Origin: an uncultured Bacillota bacterium | GTDB lineage: Bacteria; Bacillota; Clostridia; Peptostreptococcales; Anaerovoracaceae | NCBI GenBank assembly: GCA_946629205.1 | Contig: CAMOXP010000066.1 | Location: 1 to 7,276 of the forward strand | Direction: 5' to 3' | Length of the DNA: 7,276 nucleotides | Part shown: one piece after another, positions 1 to 5,827 of the stretch | Layout of the letters: each line of letters opens with the position of its first letter | How positions within the stretch are numbered: position 1 is the stretch's first letter | Notes under the pieces: generated by a model | What the model saw: the letters and a program-made list of their open reading frames with translations, nothing else | The model's database searches: none | Told to the model about the DNA's origin: nothing | Made by a program: the position numbers and the translations under genes

Positions 1-1876
1 CGCCTCCTTCCACCTTGATCGCGCCTGACGGGCAAATGCTCGCGCATGCTCCGCATCCGACGCATACGACTTCATCGATCGCAGCGCAGTTCTTTTCGAA
101 GTCCCAGATGTTGCCCGGGCATCCCCAGACTCTGCTGCAGTATCCGTCGCAACCACAATTGGAACCCCTGCAGATGTCTGTGTCGACCCAGACCTTCTTC
201 TTCTCTCTCGTTTTCGCTGCCAGTGTAGCACACGGCTGCTCCAGAATGAGCACCTTCAGGCCCTTCATACCGATCAGCTCGCAGATCAGATTCTTCGTGT
301 TCTCCACATCGAAGGGATCCGCTCTCCAGACTCTGCATCCCAGCGATTCGCAGAGCGCTGTGATCGAAATTTTCTCTGTCTCGAAGCCCATGGCCGTCTG
401 CCCGGTGCCCGGATGCGGCTGGAATCCTGTCATGGCTGTCGCGGAGTTGTCCAGCACGATGTGCAGAATATTCGCTTCGTTCATCTTGGCGTTGATCAGT
501 CCCGGCACGACCGAATGGAAGAATGTCGAGTCACCGCAAAGGCTGACGACCGGCTGATCAAATCCATAGTTGGTCAGCTGTCCGAGACCTTCCGCAGCAC
601 TGATTCCTGAACCCATGCAGCTCATAAAGTGGTAGCCGTACTGACCGGCTCTCTGGCCTGCCATGGTGTAGCATCCGATGTCTCCCATAACGACGCCCTT
701 GTGGCCTTCCTGGCGGAGGGCCTGCTTCAGGATGAAGAAGGACGCTCTGTGCGGACAGCCTGCGCAGAAGGTCAGCTCTCTGGCAGGAATATTCACGCCT
801 TCGATGGCCGGGCAGCCTTCGCCGCAGCACTTCGGCTCAACGCCGAGGTATTCTCTGACTGCCTTGAAGACGACTTCCGGATTCAGTTCGCCGATCGAAG
901 GGATCAGATCCGCTCTTCCCTGGATCTCCACATTCAGTCTCGCCTTGCCGGCGATCGCTGAAATATGCTCTTCCAGGAACGGATCGACTTCTTCGACGAC
1001 CAGGACCTTTGATGCTTTTGACAGATGCTTGAGGATCAGTTTCTCCGGCAGCGGCCACAGGCATCCCAGACTCAGCACGCCGACTTCGCCGTCTGCGCCG
1101 TATTCCTCCAGCGCTTCCTGCACGTATTTCATTCCCGTGCCGCCGGTGATGATGAGTTTGTCCGCGTCTTCCTTACCTGTGTAGTGGTTGAACGGGCTGA
1201 CCTCAAAGGCCTCCCTTGCTCTCTCCAGTTTTTCCAGGAGGAATCCGTGCAGCCAGTTGATACCGACCATTCTGTCCCAGAGACCGATCGGTGTGAACGG
1301 TCTTTTCTCAGGGATCTCACCGAGGGTGACGCTTCCTCTGCCGTGACAGATCCTGGTGGTGACTCTGACGAGCACCATCTGCTCGAGTTCTTCCGAGAGT
1401 TCGAATGCATAGGGGATCATGTCCTTTGTCTCCTGGACGCTGGCTGGTTCCAGCATTGGGATATTCGCTGAAACTGCCATATGCCTCGAGTCGAACTCAT
1501 TGGTGCTTGAGTGAGAATCCGGGTCGTCAGAGCTGACGATAACCAGTCCCCCTTTGACGCCTCCCAGCGCTCCGCAGTGGATCGTATCCCCGTGGAACAG
1601 CAGGCCGTTCTGCTTGACGATGCAAATAGCTCTGCCGTTCGCGAAGGATGCGCCCATGCATGACTGCAGTGCTGTGGTCTCATTGGTCGACCACTCAGCA
1701 CGGAAGCCCTGGTCTTCGGCAATGTGTCCCAGCATTCCCAGCACCTGGGACGATGGTGAGCCCGGATAGGAGGATGCGAAATGCACGCCGCCCTCCAGCG
1801 CTCCCCGGACAATTGCTTCGTTACCCTGCATCAGGTAAGTCTTGCCCGGTTCATTTTTTGTTGTCATCCATTCCAC
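1..1876 (-). CDS. iorA: Indolepyruvate:ferredoxin oxidoreductase alpha subunit, 3' end cut by the window edge
   Basis: This is the thiamine-diphosphate-dependent large subunit that, with IorB, oxidatively decarboxylates aryl pyruvates from amino-acid breakdown to aryl-acyl-CoA while reducing ferredoxin in the cytoplasm. The frame is open from the start to base 2 (625 codons), so only a short C-terminal tail is missing. Near the N-terminus are QGNEAIVRGALEGGV and SYPGSPSSQV, followed by EWSTNE and GVKGGLVIV, all in the family order. CAGCPHRASF lies at residues 371-380. The cofactor-binding GDS (448-450) leads to DNSATAMTG (476-484). A ferredoxin-like tail follows, with a normal second motif (C605, C608, C611, C615-P) and an unusual first one (C569, C574, C576, C580, C586-P). 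GTG at 1876 is preferred because GAAGG lies 9 bases upstream. An in-frame ATG at 1867 is the alternative but has no well-spaced site. The 77-base gap from the radical SAM gene shows no strong promoter. iorB would be expected beyond the left edge, but this cannot be seen. Confidence 0.92.
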   Translation of the reverse strand, partial: MEWMTTKNEPGKTYLMQGNEAIVRGALEGGVHFASSYPGSPSSQVLGMLGHIAEDQGFRAEWSTNETTALQSCMGASFANGRAICIVKQNGLLFHGDTIHCGALGGVKGGLVIVSSDDPDSHSSTNEFDSRHMAVSANIPMLEPASVQETKDMIPYAFELSEELEQMVLVRVTTRICHGRGSVTLGEIPEKRPFTPIGLWDRMVGINWLHGFLLEKLERAREAFEVSPFNHYTGKEDADKLIITGGTGMKYVQEALEEYGADGEVGVLSLGCLWPLPEKLILKHLSKASKVLVVEEVDPFLEEHISAIAGKARLNVEIQGRADLIPSIGELNPEVVFKAVREYLGVEPKCCGEGCPAIEGVNIPARELTFCAGCPHRASFFILKQALRQEGHKGVVMGDIGCYTMAGQRAGQYGYHFMSCMGSGISAAEGLGQLTNYGFDQPVVSLCGDSTFFHSVVPGLINAKMNEANILHIVLDNSATAMTGFQPHPGTGQTAMGFETEKISITALCESLGCRVWRADPFDVENTKNLICELIGMKGLKVLILEQPCATLAAKTREKKKVWVDTDICRGSNCGCDGYCSRVWGCPGNIWDFEKNCAAIDEVVCVGCGACASICPSGAIKVEGG

Positions 1877-1953
1877 GTTTTTTTACCTTCACTTCCTTAA
1901 GTAATAAATATAATCGTTCAGGCTTTGCCTGTTCTTACCTGTTTCTGTCTGTG

Positions 1954-2544
1954 TTATCTCATCTTAAATACAACGCCCAGTTCTTCTGCCTTTGCATAGC
2001 ACGCTGCGACGGATTCCGAAGAGATCGCGGAGGTCACGACTGATGCCGCTACGTACGGCACGTACTCCCGCACGTCTTCGATGTATTTGATGACCGCATC
2101 GTAAGACTTCAGTCCGAATCTGGGATGACAGAGATCATAGTACTTCTGTGCGTCCGCCTCATTCATGCTTACGGAAACTGCGTCGATCACGCCCTTCAGA
2201 TCCTGCGCCGTCGGCCGGCCCCAGATCAGATCCGCCAAACCGTTGGTGTTGATCCTGATCTGCCTGCCGTATCTGGCTTTGATGTGGCGCGCCAGATCCA
2301 GAAGTTCCGGCAGCCGTTCTGTCGGCTCTCCGTAGCCGCAGAAAACCACCTCATCGTAGCTGTTCACGTCCCAGCTTGCGAGTTCTTTTCTGACTTCTTC
2401 TATCGTCGGGTCTTCTTTCAGCACAAGACTGTCCGCGTCGCCCAGCGAATTCGTGAAATTCCTGATGCAGAACTCGCAGGCGTTGGGACATTTGTTTGTG
2501 ATGTTCAGATATAATCCACCAAAATAATCGTAAACGATCGACAT
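1954..2544 (-). CDS. Radical SAM protein, TatD-linked type
   Basis: A 196-residue radical SAM enzyme of unknown substrate. The cluster motif CPNACEFC supplies C19, C23 and C26 for the [4Fe-4S] cluster that cleaves S-adenosylmethionine. GYGEP (70-74) is the SAM-binding GGEP-like motif, and IRINTNG (96-102) follows as expected on the next strands. The N-terminal LYLNITNKCPN, the FCGYGEPT block and the IDAVSVSMN block match my memory of the short family described as 'TatD-linked radical SAM', in which the gene lies next to or is fused to a TatD nuclease. That assignment is from recall, not a search. The protein has the compact core only, with no SPASM-like extension, and appears complete. ATG at 2544 has GAAGG five bases upstream. 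The gene has its own predicted promoter and lies 105 bases after copA. No tatD is visible in the window. Confidence 0.85.
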   Translation of the reverse strand: MSIVYDYFGGLYLNITNKCPNACEFCIRNFTNSLGDADSLVLKEDPTIEEVRKELASWDVNSYDEVVFCGYGEPTERLPELLDLARHIKARYGRQIRINTNGLADLIWGRPTAQDLKGVIDAVSVSMNEADAQKYYDLCHPRFGLKSYDAVIKYIEDVREYVPYVAASVVTSAISSESVAACYAKAEELGVVFKMR

Positions 2545-2555
2545 AGCTGCCTTCT

Positions 2556-2570
2556 CAAATCATTGATTTG
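2556..2570. repeat. Short inverted repeat in the radical SAM leader
   Basis: CAAATC and GATTTG are perfect inverted arms of six bases around a 3-base loop. In the minus-strand transcript the hairpin would end at the first base of the GAGAAGG Shine-Dalgarno stretch. It could affect ribosome access, but the stem is AT-rich and weak. There is no T-run, so it is not a terminator. Confidence 0.3.
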
Positions 2571-2592
2571 CCTCATTAACACTTCAAAGTTC

Positions 2593-2621
2593 ATTTTAGC
2601 ACCACGCCCTGCCCCATGCAA
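2593..2621 (-). promoter_or_regulatory. Predicted sigma-70/A promoter of the radical SAM gene
   Basis: On the minus strand a -10 box TAAAAT (2598-2593, five of six consensus bases) lies 17 bases after a weak -35 box TTGCAT (2621-2616). Transcription would begin near 2586, giving a leader of about 40 bases. The good -10 and exact spacing support it; the poor -35 is the weak point. Confidence 0.5.
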
Positions 2622-2623
2622 GA

Positions 2624-2638
2624 GTCCGCTCAGCAGAC
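2624..2638 (-). terminator. Possible weak terminator after copA
   Basis: Twelve bases past the copA stop the minus strand can form a six-pair stem, GTCTGC with GCGGAC (one G-U pair), around a TGA loop. Only a poor TCTTGC stretch follows, so efficient intrinsic termination is doubtful. The hairpin lies just upstream of the -35 box of the radical SAM promoter. Confidence 0.25.
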
Positions 2639-2649
2639 ATCGCTCAACA

Positions 2650-2859
2650 TCACTCGACAGACAGCACTTTGTAGTCCTTCGCTTCTACTGCTTCTTTCAG
2701 CACCTCGTCTGCGACATCTGCACTGAGCGTAACAACGGCTTTGTTTTCTTCGTGGCTTACTGCCGCCTCTTCCACACCGTCGACTGCCTCGAGCGCCTTC
2801 TTCACGGCTGCTTCGCAGTGCATGCACATCATGCCTTCGATATTCATTGTCTTTTCCAT
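2650..2859 (-). other. Possible internally initiated CopZ-like chaperone within copA
   Basis: An in-frame ATG at 2859 (Met782 of CopA) opens exactly at the C-terminal metal-binding domain. It would yield a free 69-residue protein starting MEKTMNIEG and containing C-M-H-C. AGAGG (2872-2868) lies 8 bases upstream, a spacing typical of genuine starts and better than that of copA itself (3 bases). The product would have the size and fold expected of CopZ, a soluble Cu(I) carrier that feeds CopA and CsoR. No separate copZ is seen in the operon. Purine-rich Glu/Lys codons in the linker could create this site by chance, so internal initiation is an inference. Confidence 0.35.
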
Positions 2860-5202
2860 TTCCTGTACCTCTGCTTTCTTCGTTTTTTCTTTTATCTTCT
2901 TATCTCTTCGGGTGCTGTGTACATCGAAGAGGTTCAGTCTCAACGCGTTCATACAGACGCAAAAGCTCGACAGACTCATGGCGGCTGCACCGAGCATGGG
3001 ATTCATGGTCCATCCTGTCAAGTGGGCATAAGCGCCTGCAGCGACCGGGATCAGCACCACATTGTAGATGAACGCCCAGAACAGATTCTCGTGGATGTTC
3101 CGCAGCGTCGCCCTGCTTAGCCGGATGGCAGCAGGCACATCCAGCAGACTGCTTCGTGCAAGTACCACATCCGCAGCGTCGATTGCCACATCAGTTCCTG
3201 CGCCGATAGCGATTCCTACATCGGCGCTTGTGAGCGCCGGAGCATCGTTGATGCCGTCGCCGACCATTGCCACACGGCCGGTCCGTTTCAGCCTTTTGAT
3301 TTCTCTGTTCTTACCATCCGGCTTCACGCCGGCGATCACTTCGTCTACGCCCGCCTGCTTGCCGACCGCACGCGCGGTCCGTTCATTGTCTCCCGTCAGC
3401 ATGACAACGCGGATCCCCATATTCTGCAGCTGCCGGATCGCCTCAGGGCTGTCTTCACGGATCGCATCGGCAACCGCGATGATTCCCAGGAACCTGCTGC
3501 CTAAAGCATCGCCTTCTGCGAAGAAGAGACAAGTCTTTCCTTCCTCGGAGAGCCTCTTAGCCTGCTCTCTGTATTCATCACCAACTGCTGCGACGCGCTG
3601 TATGAACTGCAGATTGCCGCCAGTCAGTTTCCGTCCTTCCAACATGCCCGAGAGCCCGTTTCCCGGCGCTGCCGCAAACTCTGTGATCAGCGCAGGCTGC
3701 AGCGACCTTGCTTCTGCTGCTTTTGCGACGGCGGCAGCCAATGGATGTTCGCTGCGGCTTTCCAGCGCGAAGGCATCTGCCAGCAGCCGGTCTTCTGTGA
3801 CGCCGTCCGCGGGGAGGATATCTGTCACCACCGGACTGCCCTCTGTGATGGTTCCGGTCTTATCCAGCACGACTGTGCCGATCCGCCCGGTCTCCTCCTG
3901 CGCTTGTGCCGTCTTAAACAGGATCCCGCTTCTGGCGCCCACGCCATTTCCGACCATGATGGCAACCGGCGTTGCAAGGCCCAGCGCGCAGGGACAGCTG
4001 ATGACAAGTACGGAGATGCCCCGTGCCAGCGCGTAGCCGACTTCCGCGCCGCAGATGAGCCAGATCACGATGACAGCGAGCGCAATCACGAGCACTGCCG
4101 GCACGAATATTCCAGATACTTTATCTGCGATCCGTGCGATCGGCGCTTTGGTCGCAGCTGCGTCACTGACCATTTTGATGATCTGTGAAAGCGTCGTGTC
4201 CTCACCGACCCGCGTTGCTTTCGCTTTGATGTATCCTGTCTGATTCAGTGTGGCCGCGGAAATCCGGTCGCCTTCTGTCTTATCGACAGGAATGCTCTCG
4301 CCCGTAAGCGCCGCCTCATTCACCGCTGTGCTGCCCTCCGTGATCACTCCGTCCACGGGGATGTTCTCGCCGGGCCTTACGATAAAGATATCGTCCACCC
4401 GGACATCCTCGATGGGTACGATTTTTTCGGCGCCGCCTGCTATGACCACGGCGGTCTTCGGCGCCAGTTTCATGAGACTCTTAAGAGCATCTGTCGTCTT
4501 GCCCTTTGACATGGCTTCGAGCATTTTGCCGATGGTGATCAGCGTCACGATCATGGCCGCCGCTTCGAAGTACAGTCCATGTGCTCCCTCCATGGCCGCC
4601 CCCAGATTTCCGTCTGCCGCATACCGCGTCATTTGAAACAGGAGCACCGTGCTCCACCCAAACGACACGGCTGATCCCATAGCGACAAGTGTGTCCATGT
4701 TGGGAGCACCGCCCGCGAGGGATCGGAATCCGCTGGTAAAAAACTGCCGGTTGATGAACATGATAATGATTGCCAGGAGCATCTGCACCAGTCCGACCGC
4801 AACCGGGTTTCCCTCGAAGAATCCGGGCAGCGGCAGGCCGAGCATATTATGCCCCATGGAGCAATACATCAGCACAAGCAGAAAAATGACAGATGCAATC
4901 AGGCGATTCCTGAGCTTCGGTGTTTCCGTATCTCTAAGCGCTTCCTCTTCGGCAGCATAAAGACCGGCCGCCGTATCCGCGCCGCCGGACTCCTTCCTTC
5001 TTCCGTCCTTGAGGCCGGCGCCGTACCCTGCCTTTTCGACTGCTTTAATGATATCTTCCGCGGACGCTGTTCCTTCCACGCCCATGGAGTTTGTAAGTAA
5101 GCTCACTGCGCAGCTTTCGACGCCGGGCACCGCGGACACCGCTTTTTCGACCCGTGCCTGACATGCCGCGCAACTCATTCCTGTCACCAAATACTGTTCC
5201 AT
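2650..5202 (-). CDS. copA: Copper-exporting P1B-type ATPase with N- and C-terminal metal-binding domains
   Basis: This 850-residue inner-membrane pump uses ATP to export Cu(I). It starts with a heavy-metal-associated domain (GMSCAAC, C11 and C14). An eight-helix membrane core follows, with TGES (300-303, actuator), CPC (403-405, membrane metal site), DKTGT (D447, phosphorylated), SEHP (484-487), TGDN (603-606) and GDGINDAP (648-655). YN (713-714) and MSLSS (742-746) are the helix-7 and helix-8 signatures of the Cu(I) subgroup. After a charged linker rich in Lys and Glu comes a second metal-binding domain (GMMCMHC, C793 and C796) reaching the end, which resembles a fused CopZ chaperone. Helix 8 also carries an unusual C748-V-C750 just after MSLSS. 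The start at 5202 follows the csoR stop by 7 bases with GGGAG just ahead, so the two are co-transcribed and presumably copper-induced through CsoR. Silver may also be carried, as in relatives. Confidence 0.96.
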   Translation of the reverse strand: MEQYLVTGMSCAACQARVEKAVSAVPGVESCAVSLLTNSMGVEGTASAEDIIKAVEKAGYGAGLKDGRRKESGGADTAAGLYAAEEEALRDTETPKLRNRLIASVIFLLVLMYCSMGHNMLGLPLPGFFEGNPVAVGLVQMLLAIIIMFINRQFFTSGFRSLAGGAPNMDTLVAMGSAVSFGWSTVLLFQMTRYAADGNLGAAMEGAHGLYFEAAAMIVTLITIGKMLEAMSKGKTTDALKSLMKLAPKTAVVIAGGAEKIVPIEDVRVDDIFIVRPGENIPVDGVITEGSTAVNEAALTGESIPVDKTEGDRISAATLNQTGYIKAKATRVGEDTTLSQIIKMVSDAAATKAPIARIADKVSGIFVPAVLVIALAVIVIWLICGAEVGYALARGISVLVISCPCALGLATPVAIMVGNGVGARSGILFKTAQAQEETGRIGTVVLDKTGTITEGSPVVTDILPADGVTEDRLLADAFALESRSEHPLAAAVAKAAEARSLQPALITEFAAAPGNGLSGMLEGRKLTGGNLQFIQRVAAVGDEYREQAKRLSEEGKTCLFFAEGDALGSRFLGIIAVADAIREDSPEAIRQLQNMGIRVVMLTGDNERTARAVGKQAGVDEVIAGVKPDGKNREIKRLKRTGRVAMVGDGINDAPALTSADVGIAIGAGTDVAIDAADVVLARSSLLDVPAAIRLSRATLRNIHENLFWAFIYNVVLIPVAAGAYAHLTGWTMNPMLGAAAMSLSSFCVCMNALRLNLFDVHSTRRDKKIKEKTKKAEVQEMEKTMNIEGMMCMHCEAAVKKALEAVDGVEEAAVSHEENKAVVTLSADVADEVLKEAVEAKDYKVLSVE

Positions 5203-5209
5203 TTTCTCC

Positions 5210-5512
5210 CTACTTCATCAGCTTCTGGAGCACGCCCAGCAGCTCGTCTACCGTCTCATCATTTCCGGCCCGTACGTCATCGATCACACAACTCTTGATG
5301 TGATTCGACATGAGCACTCTGTTGAAACTGGACAGCGCTGCGCTCGCCGCCGCGCTCTGATTGAGAATGTCGGGGCAGTACGCCCCCTCTTCGACCATCC
5401 GCTTCAGTCCTCTGATCTGTCCTTCGATGCGACTCAGCCGGTTGATCAGATCCTTATATTCTTCCGGGGACCGGTCCTTAGTCCTCGTATTGCAGCAGCA
5501 GTTGTCCTTCAT
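5210..5512 (-). CDS. csoR: Copper-sensing transcriptional repressor, CsoR family
   Basis: A 100-residue all-helical repressor that binds the promoter of its own operon and lets go when it binds Cu(I). The family core is clear: INRLSRIEGQIRGLKRM (23-39), then the copper ligands C46 in AYCPD, and H71 and C75 in NHIKSC. This C-H-C set is the Cu(I)-type arrangement and argues against the nickel/cobalt (RcnR) or formaldehyde (FrmR) branches. The length is normal for the family. Three consecutive cysteines (C5-C7) in the N-terminal tail are not part of the usual metal site. ATG at 5512 has a full AGGAGG eight bases upstream. An ATG five bases further up hits a stop after two codons. It is the first gene of a two-gene operon with copA, and its promoter contains the matching operator. 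Confidence 0.96.
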   Translation of the reverse strand: MKDNCCCNTRTKDRSPEEYKDLINRLSRIEGQIRGLKRMVEEGAYCPDILNQSAAASAALSSFNRVLMSNHIKSCVIDDVRAGNDETVDELLGVLQKLMK

Positions 5513-5537
5513 TTCATTGTCCTCCTGTTCCAGTTTG

Positions 5538-5566
5538 ATTATATACCCCCAGGGGGTATCTGTAAA
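5538..5566 (-). promoter_or_regulatory. Promoter of the csoR-copA operon
   Basis: The minus strand has -35 TTTACA (5566-5561, five of six consensus bases) and -10 TATAAT (5543-5538, perfect) separated by exactly 17 bases. Transcription should begin near 5531, a few bases before the AGGAGG of csoR. The spacer is occupied almost wholly by the CsoR-type palindrome, so a bound repressor would block RNA polymerase directly. Confidence 0.85.
5543..5559. promoter_or_regulatory. CsoR operator
   Basis: ATACCCCCAGGGGGTAT is a perfect 17-base palindrome around a central A. G/C-tract inverted repeats flanked by TA are the recognised binding sites of CsoR-family repressors, and the csoR gene is adjacent. 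The site overlaps the last base of the -10 box and the spacer of the csoR promoter. Confidence 0.88.
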
Positions 5567-5573
5567 CAGTTTC

Positions 5574-5602
5574 TTGACGTACGTATTATTACGTATTACA
5601 AT
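5574..5602 (+). promoter_or_regulatory. Promoter of hicAB
   Basis: The plus strand has -35 TTGACG (5574-5579, five of six) and -10 TACAAT (5597-5602, five of six) with a 17-base spacer. Transcription should begin near 5609, giving a leader of about 20 bases that contains the G-rich ribosome-binding stretch at 5613-5618. Its -35 box is only 7 bases from that of the divergent csoR promoter. Confidence 0.75.
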
Positions 5603-5609
5603 ATGACGT
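5575..5609. promoter_or_regulatory. Candidate HicB operator: repeated TGACGT/TACGTA
   Basis: Two copies of the self-palindromic TACGTA (5580-5585 and 5590-5595) lie exactly 10 bases apart, one helical turn, inside the hicAB promoter spacer. They are flanked by TGACGT at 5575-5580 and 5604-5609. HicB proteins with a DNA-binding C-terminus repress their own promoter, and ribbon-helix-helix dimers typically bind such spaced half-sites. The repeats are directly seen; their use by HicB is inferred. Confidence 0.5.
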
Positions 5610-5627
5610 GCAGGGGGGATGGATTAG

Positions 5628-5813
5628 ATGAAAGTGTCGGAAATAATAAAGTTGCTAAAGAAAAACAAATGCAAACTCCAACGACATGGGAATAGCCACG
5701 ACTTGTGGTACAGTCCAATCACCGGAAGATCTTTTACTGTACCGCGCCACAAAAGCAAAGAACTCCCTGTCAAAACCGCGGAGTCAATTATGAAAGCTGC
5801 GGGAATCAAGTAG
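5628..5813 (+). CDS. hicA: HicA toxin, mRNA interferase
   Basis: A 61-residue protein with the compact double-stranded-RNA-binding-like fold of HicA toxins, which cleave mRNA and halt translation. The N-terminal helix VSEIIKLLKKNKC, the catalytic histidine in GNSHDLW (H24; usually GSHxxF), the strand SFTVPRH and the terminal helix with LPVKTAESIMKAAGI follow the family plan throughout. The length is normal. ATG at 5628 has a run of six G (5613-5618) 9 bases upstream. An ATG at 5619 stops after two codons. hicB follows 14 bases after the stop, so the pair is one transcript with the toxin first, the usual hicAB order. The GC content by hand count is 43% (80 of 186), well below its neighbours. 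Confidence 0.93.
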   Translation: MKVSEIIKLLKKNKCKLQRHGNSHDLWYSPITGRSFTVPRHKSKELPVKTAESIMKAAGIK

Positions 5814-5827
5814 AGAAGGTGAAGAGA

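Noticed and set aside
1919..1931. CAGGC-TTT-GCCTG hairpin between the radical SAM gene and iorA as a terminator
   Set aside because: The stem has only five pairs with a 3-base loop, and no T-run follows on the minus strand.
1907..1935. Possible iorA promoter with TATATT as -10
   Set aside because: The hexamer 17 bases upstream (AGAACA) matches only three of six -35 bases, too weak to list. iorA may be read from the radical SAM promoter.
2877..2895. A-rich run in the CopA linker as a -1 frameshift site like that of E. coli copA
   Set aside because: The run is split as GAA-AAA-ACG in the reading frame, which does not form an in-frame slippery heptamer, and the domain after it is already in frame.
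3068..4036. A 322-codon plus-strand frame, and several shorter ones, opposite copA
   Set aside because: The products are Ser/Ala/Pro-rich without recognisable domains, and copA is complete on the other strand.
5705..5827. Upstream extension of hicB to an ATG inside hicA
   Set aside because: The added residues are hicA read in another frame, while ATG 5828 has a well-spaced AGAAGG and begins at the HicB fold.
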